Assembly (NCBI RefSeq): GCF_007097145.1
Contig: NZ_VJVZ01000005.1
Span: 62,001 to 126,000 of the forward strand
DNA: 64,000 nt
Source of the DNA: Flavobacterium zepuense
GTDB taxonomy: Bacteria; Bacteroidota; Bacteroidia; Flavobacteriales; Flavobacteriaceae
Direction: 5' to 3'
Notes under the pieces: model-generated
What the model saw: only the letters and a program-made list of their open reading frames with translations
What the model was told of the DNA's origin: nothing
Databases searched by the model: none
Part shown: positions 1-8,266 of the stretch, one piece after another
Position numbering within the stretch: the stretch's first letter is position 1
How the letters are laid out: each line of letters begins with the position of its first letter
Program-made: the position numbers and the translations under genes

Positions 1-1716
1 GTTATGAGCCAGATTGATAAAGGCACATTTTCTTACTCTGACTACTTTGAGCGCAGGCTGCACCGCATTGTACCTGCGTTACTGTTCTTAGCCGTAACAC
101 TTACCATAGCATGTTTCTTTTTTTATTTTCCGGTTGATTATACATTGCTATCCCGAAATGCTGCTGCAAGCATAGCGTTTATCTCTAACATTGTATATCG
201 TAGTAAAGTATCGTCTTACTTTGCCCCGTCGGCCGATGGTAATATGTTTTTGCATACGTGGTCGCTCTCGGTAGAGTGGCAGTTTTACCTTGTTTATCCG
301 TTGGTGCTTTGGCTGATGCACAGGTTTTTAAGCAAGGGTGTTTTTAAGCCGGTATTTATAGTGCTCACTTTGTTATTGTTTGTTCTGGCCATTGCAATTT
401 ATAAGTATAGTGCCGGGTATGCTTTTTACCTGTTGCCTGCGCGTGCGTGGGAAATGCTCTTTGGAGGACTTGCCTTTTTTGCTGAAGTCCGCTTTGCATC
501 CTTCCGGTTTAAAAGAGGTGCTGCACTCGTGGGTTATAGTATGATACTGGCAAGCTTTTATTTGTTTGATGAGGCATTGCCCTGGCCGGGATTTTACACG
601 CTCCTGCCTGTTATGGGTACGTTTTTAATTATAGTGGCCAACTATAACAACTTTGTAGTGGTACGCCACAGCAGCATGCAATTCATCGGCAAAATATCCT
701 ACTCATTATACCTTTGGCACTGGCCGGTTTATGTAATTGCCCAATATTACGGTCTGGGAACGGGTTTTCTTGTAGTAGCTGCCTATTGCGCGGTTGCAGT
801 ACTATTAGGCTACCTGTCCTTTATATATATTGAAAGCATTACTTATAGGCGAAAACGGTTTGTAGTCTTCGCTATGCTTTTAGCAGGCGCAGGGGCATAT
901 ATGCTGAGTTATTGCAATGCCAATGCGGTGTTGTTCGATAAAAAAACGCATGCTATTGCCGGTTACACTGTGGCCGGGGCTAAATTCTTCAATCAATATA
1001 AAAAAGGTACTTGTTTTGTTGAGGCTATGCCTGCCTACAAAAAAGAGCCCTGCCTTTGTATTGAACCCGGTAAAAAGAACATCCTGCTCATCGGCGACAG
1101 CCACATGGCGCAACTGGCACAGTCGTTAGATGAAGGTTTTGCCGGCACTGATATTCATTTTTTACAGGCCACGGCTACGGCTACATTGCCTACCGTAAAA
1201 AGCTATTATAATAAAAAGAACAATATCAGGCAGTTGATGGATTACGTGTACCATGATTTTATCCCTAAAAATGCCGGTAAGATCGATGGGGTTATCATAA
1301 CAGGTAACTGGGCTGGGCAAAGGCTTGTGGAGCGCGATAGTATTTTAGAGGGACTTAAAGAGTCGCTGGCGTATCTTAAGAAATACAATATCCCCGTGTT
1401 TGTTATCGGGCAGACCGAACGCTATACCGTTCCGTACCCTGTAGTTGCAGCACGGGCGTGGCAGTATGGCACCGCAAACAACGATTTTTACCTTGATGGT
1501 TACACGAATGATATTGATGATTATTTGGCGAGCCATCTTAAGGGAAGTTACATAGAGGTGCTAAACAGGGGTGACTTTCCACCTTTATCTAAAAACAACG
1601 AACCCTATATGAGGGACAAAGATCATGTTACAAAATATGGCGCCGACCTGCTTGTGCAAAAAATTAAGGGTAACCCTATAGCGAAAGAATTTTTTGACAT
1701 AAAGGCTGATAAATAG
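1..1716 (+). CDS. O-acyltransferase with SGNH domain, 5' end outside window
   Basis: The frame is open at base 1 and the N-terminal segment usual for acyltransferase-3 proteins is missing, so the gene begins before the window; the first ATG at base 4 is probably internal. It is an OafA/YrhL-type membrane acyltransferase, a family that moves acetyl or other acyl groups onto cell-surface polysaccharides. The first ~310 visible residues alternate hydrophobic helices, with the family hallmark HTWSLSVEWQFYLVYP near residue 83. The C-terminal part is an SGNH esterase-like domain with IGDSH near residue 363 and DKDHVTKYG near 537 (Ser and Asp/His positions). The target glycan is unknown. A second O-acetylation cluster lies at 42.6-47.3 kb. 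Confidence 0.88.
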   Translation, partial: VMSQIDKGTFSYSDYFERRLHRIVPALLFLAVTLTIACFFFYFPVDYTLLSRNAAASIAFISNIVYRSKVSSYFAPSADGNMFLHTWSLSVEWQFYLVYPLVLWLMHRFLSKGVFKPVFIVLTLLLFVLAIAIYKYSAGYAFYLLPARAWEMLFGGLAFFAEVRFASFRFKRGAALVGYSMILASFYLFDEALPWPGFYTLLPVMGTFLIIVANYNNFVVVRHSSMQFIGKISYSLYLWHWPVYVIAQYYGLGTGFLVVAAYCAVAVLLGYLSFIYIESITYRRKRFVVFAMLLAGAGAYMLSYCNANAVLFDKKTHAIAGYTVAGAKFFNQYKKGTCFVEAMPAYKKEPCLCIEPGKKNILLIGDSHMAQLAQSLDEGFAGTDIHFLQATATATLPTVKSYYNKKNNIRQLMDYVYHDFIPKNAGKIDGVIITGNWAGQRLVERDSILEGLKESLAYLKKYNIPVFVIGQTERYTVPYPVVAARAWQYGTANNDFYLDGYTNDIDDYLASHLKGSYIEVLNRGDFPPLSKNNEPYMRDKDHVTKYGADLLVQKIKGNPIAKEFFDIKADK

Positions 1717-1750
1717 TTTGTTTGAAATGCGTTGCATTAATTTTCTTTGC

Positions 1751-1758
1751 TATTTTTG
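1751..1758 (+). promoter_or_regulatory. Bacteroidota -7 box upstream of small lipoprotein gene
   Basis: TATTTTTG fits the Bacteroidota sigma-A consensus TAnnTTTG and lies 24 nt before the ATG at 1783. A TTG at 1732 could be the -33 element, although the 16-nt spacing is shorter than usual. Confidence 0.5.
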
Positions 1759-1782
1759 GAAGATAACCAACCATTCACAAAC

Positions 1783-2160
1783 ATGAAAAACTTACTTCTT
1801 TACGGCTGTATGGCTATTTTAGCTGTAGGCTGTGCTGCCGGTGCAGGCGGCAAAGCTGCAAAGGTTGCAGATGATTACGGCTACTCTGAAAATAACCCAA
1901 TAAAAGTGGGTGGCGTGGGCGACGGCCCAGCTAATGAGAGGGCTTACCTTAACAGGCTTAAGGGGCCTAATGGAGAACGCATAACCTATACAAGAAATGG
2001 TAGCTGCTGCCATTTTGAAACGTCTAAAGGCTTTTTAGGGATGGGGCTTTTAGATATTTATATGGTAACCGTACAGGGGGATAGTGTGCCAAAGAAACTA
2101 TATATTAATATGTATGATAAGGCTAAGTTATATGCTCCTAAAGGATTTTTAATAAAGTAA
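1783..2160 (+). CDS. small conserved lipoprotein
   Basis: The reading frame opens at 1747, but the ATG at 1783 is preferred because the protein then begins with a lipoprotein signal peptide (MKNLLLYG...) and lipobox AVGC; it is 125 residues. The mature part has the segment NPIKVGGVGDGPANERAYL, then GSCCHFET and a C-terminal KLYINMYDKAKLYAPKGF. As I recall, this is a conserved Bacteroidota family whose members are sometimes wrongly labelled 2-dehydro-3-deoxyphosphooctonate aldolase in databases; nothing here resembles that enzyme. The twin Cys in GSCC may be functional. The role is unknown. It is probably anchored in a membrane facing the periplasm. Confidence 0.75.
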   Translation: MKNLLLYGCMAILAVGCAAGAGGKAAKVADDYGYSENNPIKVGGVGDGPANERAYLNRLKGPNGERITYTRNGSCCHFETSKGFLGMGLLDIYMVTVQGDSVPKKLYINMYDKAKLYAPKGFLIK

Positions 2161-2530
2161 CTGTTGTAAGAAAAATATAAGTGCGGTATTTTTAGTTTTG
2201 ATGCACTCAAATAATTAATCGATCAATTTTATCTCATGGAAACTCAAACCCTGTTGAATCATTTTTTACGATATATCGTGAAAATTAATTTCATGGGTTG
2301 ATGACCGATTTGAATTTAATGCGTGATTAATCGCAACTCAAAATTTTAAACTCCATATTGAATTTTCTAATAATATTTCAATCTTTCAATGTTTTAATCT
2401 TTCAATTTTGATTTCTTATCTCAATATCCAAAAGTGAAATATTAAGTATTTTGTAAGTGTAATACTATAATTTTTGGGTATAAATACAGATATTTTGTGC
2501 AACTCAAAATCCAAAAGTGAAATATTAAGC
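2161..2530. repeat. intergenic region with two copies of a dispersed repeat
   Basis: About 410 bases lie between two convergent genes. The left 240 bases are AT-rich with no gene that I can support. Two direct copies of ATCCAAAAGTGAAATATTAAG sit at 2426-2446 and 2509-2529, 83 nt apart. The inverse complement of the same pair, 84 nt apart, occurs at 36465-36569. The right copy directly adjoins the lptB terminator. Confidence 0.75.
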
Positions 2531-2555
2531 CAAAAAAAGCAGGTTTTAACCTGCT
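2531..2555 (-). terminator. lptB terminator
   Basis: The inverted repeat AGCAGGTT / AACCTGCT (2538-2555) is followed, in the minus-strand direction, by a run of seven U. It lies 18 bases past the lptB stop codon. Confidence 0.85.
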
Positions 2556-2572
2556 TGCTTATAATGAATATA

Positions 2573-3373
2573 TTAAAAATTTTCCTGATCGGGGACAGTA
2601 GCATCGGCAGTATCTGTTTCGCCTTTTGCCTTATGAAAATCGATCTTTTTCTTACGAAGTTCAAAATTCTGACCCAAATATACCTTTCTAACCATCTCAT
2701 CCTGAACAAGTTCCTCGGGTTTTCCTGCTTTTAGGATACCACCCTCAAACATCAGGTAGGTTTTATCGGTAATGGCAAGGGTTTCCTGTACGTTGTGGTC
2801 GGTAATCAGGATGCCGATATTCTTGTCTTTAAGCTGAGCCACAATACGTTGGATGTCCTCAACGGCCACGGGATCTACCCCTGCAAAGGGTTCATCCAGC
2901 AAGATAAACTTGGGGTCGGTAGCCAGTGCGCGGGCAATTTCGGTACGTCGGCGCTCGCCACCGCTAAGTAGATCGCCTCGGTTGGTACGTATGTGCTGCA
3001 GGGAAAATTCATCTATAAGTGCCTCCATCTTAGCCTCTTGCTCTTTTTTAGAGAGGGTGGTAAGCTGTAAAACGCTCATAATATTGTCCTCAATACTCAG
3101 CTTCCTGAATACCGATGCTTCCTGGGCAAGGTAGCCAATGCCGTGCTGGGCTCGCTTGTACATAGGGAAATCTGTAATCTCCATAGTATCAAGGTATATC
3201 TTGCCGCTGTTGGGCTTTACAAGCCCCACGATCATGTAGAAAGAGGTAGTTTTACCGGCACCGTTAGGCCCTAAGAGCCCTACGATCTCGCCCTGGTTTA
3301 CCTCTACCGATATGCCTTTTACAACACTGCGGCCTTTGTAGGTTTTTATTAAGTTATCTGCTCTTAATTTCAT
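2573..3373 (-). CDS. lptB: LPS export ABC transporter ATPase LptB
   Basis: The cytoplasmic ATPase drives extraction of lipopolysaccharide from the inner membrane by the LptFG permease. Visible motifs are Walker A GPNGAGKT (35-42), signature LSGGE (136-140), Walker B ILLDEPFAGVDP (157-168) and the switch ITDHN. The sequence through DEPFAGVDPVAV is characteristic of LptB rather than other ABC ATPases. Length is 266 residues, about 25 more than the E. coli protein because of a charged C-terminal tail (FELRKKKIDFHKAKGET...). It is the last gene of a minus-strand run kpsF-tatC-CMD-lptB, 9 bases after the preceding gene. LptF, LptG, LptC and LptA genes are not in the window. Confidence 0.95.
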   Translation of the reverse strand: MKLRADNLIKTYKGRSVVKGISVEVNQGEIVGLLGPNGAGKTTSFYMIVGLVKPNSGKIYLDTMEITDFPMYKRAQHGIGYLAQEASVFRKLSIEDNIMSVLQLTTLSKKEQEAKMEALIDEFSLQHIRTNRGDLLSGGERRRTEIARALATDPKFILLDEPFAGVDPVAVEDIQRIVAQLKDKNIGILITDHNVQETLAITDKTYLMFEGGILKAGKPEELVQDEMVRKVYLGQNFELRKKKIDFHKAKGETDTADATVPDQENF

Positions 3374-3382
3374 GGTAATCAG

Positions 3383-3745
3383 TTATATAGTGTCGCCGGC
3401 TGCTTTTTCTTCCAGCGCTTCCCAAAACTCATAGGCACGGCGCAGGTGCGGGATAACAATGGTGCCGCCCACAAGTGTGGCAATGCCCAGTGCCTCCATA
3501 ACTTCCTCTTTACTAAGGCCTTCCTTATGGCTGGTCTCTAAGTGGTATTTTACACAATCATCGCAACGCAGCACCGCCGATGCCACAAGGCCCAGCAATT
3601 CTTTAGTCTTAACATCAAGGGCACCAGGCATATAAGCGTTGGTGTCCAGGTTAAATATACGCTTAACAATTTTATTGTTATCGGCCAAAAGTTTGTCGTT
3701 CATCTTTTGGCGGTAGTCGTTAAATTCCTGTACTATATCAGCCAT
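3383..3745 (-). CDS. carboxymuconolactone decarboxylase family protein
   Basis: A 120-residue protein of the AhpD-like all-helical fold. The redox motif CDDCVKYH at residues 61-68 (CxxC followed by His) is typical of alkylhydroperoxidase-type members, so a thiol redox or peroxide role is more likely than a true decarboxylase. It overlaps the end of tatC by 8 bases and precedes lptB by 9 bases, so it is probably translated from the same message. Similar proteins next to tatC and lptB are, as I recall, common in flavobacteria, but no functional link with Tat export or LPS transport is known to me. Confidence 0.87.
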   Translation of the reverse strand: MADIVQEFNDYRQKMNDKLLADNNKIVKRIFNLDTNAYMPGALDVKTKELLGLVASAVLRCDDCVKYHLETSHKEGLSKEEVMEALGIATLVGGTIVIPHLRRAYEFWEALEEKAAGDTI

Positions 3746-4565
3746 TTGCTTCTTCTTTTAGTTTGCGTTTATTCATTCGTGCTGCAATAAGTATGCTAAC
3801 CTCATACAATATCATAAGTGGTATGGTAACAATCAGCTGGCTAACAACGTCTGGAGGCGTTACTATTGCAGCAATAATCAGGATTATCACTAACGAGTAT
3901 TTTCGGTATTTCCTTAAGAATTCGGCAGTTACGAGCCCAATTTTAGCAAGGAAAAAGATAATGATGGGCATCTCAAATACCAGTCCACACGATATAACCG
4001 TTGTTTTTATGAGGCTGAGGTAAGAGTCTATATCAATATTATTTTCTACCACCGTACTGATTTGGTAATTACCTAAAAAGTTGATAGACAGCGGCATAAT
4101 AAGGTAGTAGCCAAATAGCACCCCTAAAAAGAATAGTAGCGAGGTAGATAGTATAAAGCCTACTGCATTTTTGCGCTCTTTATCATACAAGGCAGGGCGT
4201 ATAAATTTCCAGAACTCCCATAAAATAAAGGGGAAAGCGAGGATTATACCCGCTGTTACAGAGGTCCATATATCGGTAGAAAACTGCCCGTCCATAGTAC
4301 GGCTTTGCAGTGAAAAAGGGAATTTTGCGGCACAAAAACTCTTATCGAGGTCATATTTTGTAGCAATATCACAAAAAACGCGGTAGGTAAAAAAGTCGGT
4401 TTTGGTGGGTGCAAAAATTATGTTTTCAAAAATGTAGCTGCTAAATGTAAAGGCTACACACGCACAGATAACAATTGCTATACTGCTGCGTACCAGCAGC
4501 CAGCGCAGTTCTTCTAAATGATCAAGGAACGACATTTCGCCGCCCACACTCTTGGTTTTTGCCAT
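3738..4565 (-). CDS. tatC: Sec-independent translocase subunit TatC
   Basis: TatC is the inner-membrane receptor that binds twin-arginine signal peptides. The N-terminus has the family signature MSFLDHLEELRW (residues ~10-21) and there are about six hydrophobic helices over 275 residues. The ending is KRKLKEEANG. It starts one base after the kpsF stop and overlaps the next gene by 8 bases, so it is inside a tight operon. TatA/E-type genes are not in the window. A long loop with the segment FCDIATKYDLDKSFCAAKFP between helices 1 and 2 is larger than in E. coli and seems to be the Bacteroidota form. Confidence 0.95.
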   Translation of the reverse strand: MAKTKSVGGEMSFLDHLEELRWLLVRSSIAIVICACVAFTFSSYIFENIIFAPTKTDFFTYRVFCDIATKYDLDKSFCAAKFPFSLQSRTMDGQFSTDIWTSVTAGIILAFPFILWEFWKFIRPALYDKERKNAVGFILSTSLLFFLGVLFGYYLIMPLSINFLGNYQISTVVENNIDIDSYLSLIKTTVISCGLVFEMPIIIFFLAKIGLVTAEFLRKYRKYSLVIILIIAAIVTPPDVVSQLIVTIPLMILYEVSILIAARMNKRKLKEEANG

Positions 4566-4566
4566 G

Positions 4567-5532
4567 TTAAACTATTCCTTCTTTTAAGATATCGTGCAGG
4601 TGCAATATGCCCTTATATTCGCCATCATCTGCCACAACAAGTTGTGTAATGGCGTGGTTTTCCATTGTATTTAAAGCATCTTTAACCATGCTTGCGGTTG
4701 TAATTGTTTTGGGGTTGCGCGTCATAACATCGGCAGCGGTAACCCCGGCAATACTATCCCTGTCGTTAAGCATGCGTCTAATGTCTCCATCGGTAATAAT
4801 GCCTATAAGCTTCTCATTATCAATAACTGCGGTAACACCAAGCCTCTTTTCAGATATTTCCATGATCACATCTTTAATACCCGCGGTTGGCGCCACTATC
4901 GGCCTGTGCGTACCATCCAGCATATCGCCTACGCGAAGTAACAGCTTTTTTCCTAATGCACCACCGGGATGGTACTTTGCAAAGTCCTGGCTGGTAAAGT
5001 TACGCATTTCCATAAGGCAAATTGCAAGGGCATCGCCTAAAACCAGTTGTGCCGTGGTACTGTTGGTAGGGGCAAGGTTTATAGGGTCGGCCTCCTGTTC
5101 TACATACGCATGAAGCACGTAATCGGATTCTTTTCCTAAAAACGAATTTTTATTAGCCGTCATGCCAATAAGTATGTTGCCGCCGCGTTTAAGTAAGGGT
5201 ACCAGTACTTTAATCTCGGGGCTGTTGCCGCTTTTAGAGATACAGATAACCACATCGCCCGGCTGCACCATGCCTAAGTCGCCATGAATGGCTTCTGCGG
5301 CATGTAAAAAAAGCGTTGGTGTACCTGTAGAATTAAGAGTGGCAACAATTTTTGCAGCAATAAGGGCGCTTTTACCTATACCGGTTATAACCAGCCTGCC
5401 TTTGCAGTTGTATATGCTTTGTACAGAACTTGCAAAATCGTTGTCTAAATATTGGGATAGTGCGGCAATGCTCTCACTTTCAGAAAGTATGGTTTTCCTG
5501 GCAGATGCCAGTATTGCTTCGGTATTTGTCAA
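4567..5532 (-). CDS. kdsD: arabinose-5-phosphate isomerase, KpsF/GutQ family
   Basis: The enzyme interconverts ribulose-5-phosphate and arabinose-5-phosphate, the first step towards KDO for lipopolysaccharide. An N-terminal SIS domain (about residues 35-165, with GIGKSALIAAKIVATLNSTGT and ISKSGNSPEI) is followed by two CBS domains (about 205-320). Length 321 fits the family. It heads the operon that ends with lptB, a sensible grouping because both act in LPS production. A -7 box on the minus strand (TAAATTTG, 5591-5598) lies 59 bases upstream. The gene symbol is by family resemblance; the sugar specificity was not tested. Confidence 0.9.
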   Translation of the reverse strand: MTNTEAILASARKTILSESESIAALSQYLDNDFASSVQSIYNCKGRLVITGIGKSALIAAKIVATLNSTGTPTLFLHAAEAIHGDLGMVQPGDVVICISKSGNSPEIKVLVPLLKRGGNILIGMTANKNSFLGKESDYVLHAYVEQEADPINLAPTNSTTAQLVLGDALAICLMEMRNFTSQDFAKYHPGGALGKKLLLRVGDMLDGTHRPIVAPTAGIKDVIMEISEKRLGVTAVIDNEKLIGIITDGDIRRMLNDRDSIAGVTAADVMTRNPKTITTASMVKDALNTMENHAITQLVVADDGEYKGILHLHDILKEGIV

Positions 5533-5575
5533 ACTTGCTAATTGTTTAAAAAGTTGCGGGTTTAAAAGATTTTTG

Positions 5576-5583
5576 TATCTTTA
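5576..5583 (+). promoter_or_regulatory. -7 box candidate for recQ
   Basis: TATCTTTA differs from TAnnTTTG only in the last base and lies 38 nt before the recQ ATG. Confidence 0.4.
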
Positions 5584-5590
5584 TGTTCTG

Positions 5591-5598
5591 CAAATTTA
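5591..5598 (-). promoter_or_regulatory. -7 box for the kpsF-lptB operon
   Basis: On the minus strand this reads TAAATTTG, an exact fit to TAnnTTTG, 59 nt before the kpsF start. The kpsF and recQ promoters share the 89-base divergent spacer. Confidence 0.5.
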
Positions 5599-5621
5599 TG
5601 TAAATTACTATAATTGATATA

Positions 5622-7817
5622 ATGAAATCGACCGAAATTGACTTACATAAAGAGTTAAAAAAATATTTTGGTTTTAACAAATTCAAAGGCCTGCAGGAAG
5701 GTGTTGTTCACAGTATCATCTCAGGCAATAACACGTTTGTAATAATGCCTACCGGAGGCGGTAAGTCGCTGTGTTATCAGCTGCCCGCCCTGGTGTTAGA
5801 AGGGACCGCTATTGTGGTATCCCCGCTTATTGCGCTTATGAAAAACCAGGTTGATGCCATTAGGAGCCTTTCGTCCGAAAGCGGCATTGCCCACGTATTA
5901 AACTCATCGCTTACCAAAACAGAGATCAACCAGGTAAAGAAGGATATCACATCCGGACTTACCAAACTGCTGTATGTGGCTCCGGAATCGCTTACTAAAG
6001 AAGAGTATACCACCTTTTTAAAGGGGGTGCCTATATCTTTTGTGGCCATAGATGAAGCCCACTGTATATCAGAATGGGGGCATGATTTTAGGCCGGAATA
6101 CCGCAATTTAAGGACCATCATCCGCAATCTTGGCGATGTGCCGGTTATTGGCCTTACCGCCACGGCTACGCCCAAGGTACAGGAGGATATCCTTAAAAAC
6201 CTGGACATGCCCGATGCAAACACCTTTAAGGCATCGTTTAACAGGCCCAACCTTTATTATGAAATACGTCCTAAAACAAAGAATGTAGAGGGAGATATTA
6301 TCCGTTTTATACGCCAGCACAAGGGTAAATCGGGGGTAATATACTGCCTTAGCCGTAAAAAAGTTGAGGAAATTGCACAGGTGCTGCAGGTTAACGGAAT
6401 TACTGCCGTGCCATATCATGCAGGGCTTGATGCCAAAACCCGTGCCCGCCACCAGGATATGTTCCTTATGGAAGATGTAGAGGTGGTGGTGGCTACCATT
6501 GCCTTTGGCATGGGTATAGATAAGCCCGATGTTAGGTTTGTAATTCACCATGACATTCCAAAATCCTTGGAAAGCTATTACCAGGAAACAGGCCGTGCGG
6601 GCAGAGATGGTGGCGAAGGCCATTGCCTTGCCTACTATGCCTATAAGGATATAGAAAAGCTTGAAAAGTTTATGAGTGGCAAGCCAATAGCCGAACAGGA
6701 AATAGGTTTTGCTTTGCTTCAGGAAGTTGTGGCATATGCCGAAACTTCGATGTCCCGACGCAAGTTCCTGCTGCACTATTTTGGTGAGGAATTTGATGCC
6801 GAAACCGGCGAAGGTGCCGAAATGGATGATAATACCCGTAATCCTAAGAAGAAAAAAGAAGCTAAAGACCAGGTTGTTACGCTGCTTGAGGTGGTTAGGG
6901 ATACAAAAATGATGTATAAGAGTAAAGAGATCGTGTACACGCTTACAGGCAAGGTTAACGCTGTTATAAAAGCCCACAGGACCGATGCCCAGCCGTTTTT
7001 TGGCGTAGGTAAGGAGTATGAAGAAAAGCACTGGATGGCCCTTATAAGGCAGGTGCTTGTGGTTGATTACCTTAGCAAGGATATAGAAACGTATGGAGTG
7101 CTTAAGCTTACCAAAAAAGGAGAGGAGTTTATAAAGAACCCTGTCTCTTTTATGATGACCGAAGACCACGACTATAACGAAAGCGATGACGAAACCACGG
7201 TAACCAATGCCAAATCATCGGGAGTATCCGATGAAGTGTTGGCCAATATGCTGAAGGACCTTCGTAAAAAAGTGGCTAAAAAGCTTGGGGTTCCACCGTT
7301 TGTGGTGTTTCAGGATCCGTCTCTGGAAGATATGGCGCTTAAATACCCTATAACTGTAGAAGAACTTAGCGGCATTCACGGCGTGGGCGAGGGTAAGGCT
7401 AAAAAGTACGGTAAAGACTTTGTAGAGCTTATTGCCCGCTATGTAGAGGATAATGATATTATGCGTCCGGATGACCTTGTGGTTAAAACAACAGGTGCAA
7501 ACTCAGCACTAAAACTGTATATTATTCAGAATATCGACAGGAAACTGTCATTAAATGATATTGCCAAAGCAAAAGGAATCGACATGGATACACTGCTTAA
7601 AGAAATGGAGCAGATTGTATATGCCGGTACCAAGCTTAATATAAAATACTGGGTAGATGATATATTAGACGATGAGCAGCAGGAAGAGATCCACGATTAT
7701 TACATGGAAAGCGAAACGGATAGTATTAAGGATGCCCTTAAAGAATTTGATGGCGACTATGATACCGAAGAGCTAAGGCTGATGCGCATTAAGTTTATTA
7801 GCGAAGTAGCGAATTAG
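5622..7817 (+). CDS. recQ: ATP-dependent DNA helicase RecQ
   Basis: A 3'-5' superfamily 2 helicase used in recombinational repair. The helicase core shows PTGGGKSLCYQLPA near residue 43, the DEAH box in AIDEAHCISEWGHDFRPEY near 142, and ETGRAGRDG near 325. Next come an RQC-like winged-helix region (about 390-520), an HRDC domain (about 545-625, with HGVGEGKAKKYG) and a further C-terminal helix-turn-helix extension. The RQC zinc-binding cysteines of E. coli RecQ are not obvious, which I believe is common in Bacteroidota RecQ. Length is 731. It diverges from kpsF and ends at a strong bidirectional terminator. Confidence 0.95.
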   Translation: MKSTEIDLHKELKKYFGFNKFKGLQEGVVHSIISGNNTFVIMPTGGGKSLCYQLPALVLEGTAIVVSPLIALMKNQVDAIRSLSSESGIAHVLNSSLTKTEINQVKKDITSGLTKLLYVAPESLTKEEYTTFLKGVPISFVAIDEAHCISEWGHDFRPEYRNLRTIIRNLGDVPVIGLTATATPKVQEDILKNLDMPDANTFKASFNRPNLYYEIRPKTKNVEGDIIRFIRQHKGKSGVIYCLSRKKVEEIAQVLQVNGITAVPYHAGLDAKTRARHQDMFLMEDVEVVVATIAFGMGIDKPDVRFVIHHDIPKSLESYYQETGRAGRDGGEGHCLAYYAYKDIEKLEKFMSGKPIAEQEIGFALLQEVVAYAETSMSRRKFLLHYFGEEFDAETGEGAEMDDNTRNPKKKKEAKDQVVTLLEVVRDTKMMYKSKEIVYTLTGKVNAVIKAHRTDAQPFFGVGKEYEEKHWMALIRQVLVVDYLSKDIETYGVLKLTKKGEEFIKNPVSFMMTEDHDYNESDDETTVTNAKSSGVSDEVLANMLKDLRKKVAKKLGVPPFVVFQDPSLEDMALKYPITVEELSGIHGVGEGKAKKYGKDFVELIARYVEDNDIMRPDDLVVKTTGANSALKLYIIQNIDRKLSLNDIAKAKGIDMDTLLKEMEQIVYAGTKLNIKYWVDDILDDEQQEEIHDYYMESETDSIKDALKEFDGDYDTEELRLMRIKFISEVAN

Positions 7818-7847
7818 TTATCGGTTCACAGTTGATAGTTGTCAGAC

Positions 7848-7886
7848 AAAAAAAGCAGCGGTAGTAAATCTATCGCTGCTTTTTTA
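7848..7886. terminator. bidirectional terminator between recQ and a small gene
   Basis: GCAGCGGTAG / CTATCGCTGC form a stem with one internal mismatch, flanked by seven A on the left and six T on the right, so it can end transcription from both convergent genes. Confidence 0.85.
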
Positions 7887-7929
7887 TTTGGGTGAAGCTG
7901 TTGTTAACCAACAACTAACAACCTAAAAA

Positions 7930-8166
7930 CTATCCCTCATATAACTCCCCGCGGTGTGGCTTCAGGGCATCCCTTACAGGTATCATGTGCTCATCGGTTA
8001 CAACCATAAAAGCAATAGCATGCATATCATTTACAACCGTAAAGCCCGTAATATTTAGCGGCAGTTTTTCCATTGCTATGTATTCTTTCAGGTGAATTTC
8101 GTGGTGTTCGGCGGTTTTAGCGGCGGCAGGCCCCCTAAAATCCCATATAAGTTTTATTTTTCTCAT
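7930..8166 (-). CDS. small conserved protein of unknown function
   Basis: A 78-residue soluble protein. The frame opens at 8196, but the ATG at 8166 gives a natural start (MRKIKLIWDFRGP). The sequence is mildly acidic with the His-rich segment TAEHHEIHLKEY and ends PHRGELYEG. There is no signal peptide or membrane segment. Alternating hydrophobic strands and a helix suggest a small alpha/beta fold, perhaps a dimeric barrel, but this is inference. I do not recognise a named family, though the careful codon use and a shared terminator with recQ suggest a real gene. It diverges from the DUF2891 gene at 8267. Confidence 0.65.
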   Translation of the reverse strand: MRKIKLIWDFRGPAAAKTAEHHEIHLKEYIAMEKLPLNITGFTVVNDMHAIAFMVVTDEHMIPVRDALKPHRGELYEG

Positions 8167-8238
8167 AGTGTGTATGTCAAAATTTGCGAATGGCAAAGTT
8201 ACAAAGTTTGCAGCCGGCTTAAATACAGAATAAATATG

Positions 8239-8246
8239 TATTTTTG
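8239..8246 (+). promoter_or_regulatory. -7 box of the DUF2891 gene
   Basis: TATTTTTG, an exact TAnnTTTG match, 20 nt before the ATG at 8267. Confidence 0.5.
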
Positions 8247-8266
8247 AATTTATACATCCATCTTAA

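Noticed and set aside
2416..2734. Short frames (97 and 86 codons) across the lptB 3' end and gap
   Set aside because: They overlap lptB and the paired repeat, and have no protein-like features.
6108..7169. 353-codon open frame on the minus strand inside recQ
   Set aside because: It lies opposite a well-supported recQ, and its translation is basic and aromatic with no recognisable domain; this is an antisense shadow of codon use.
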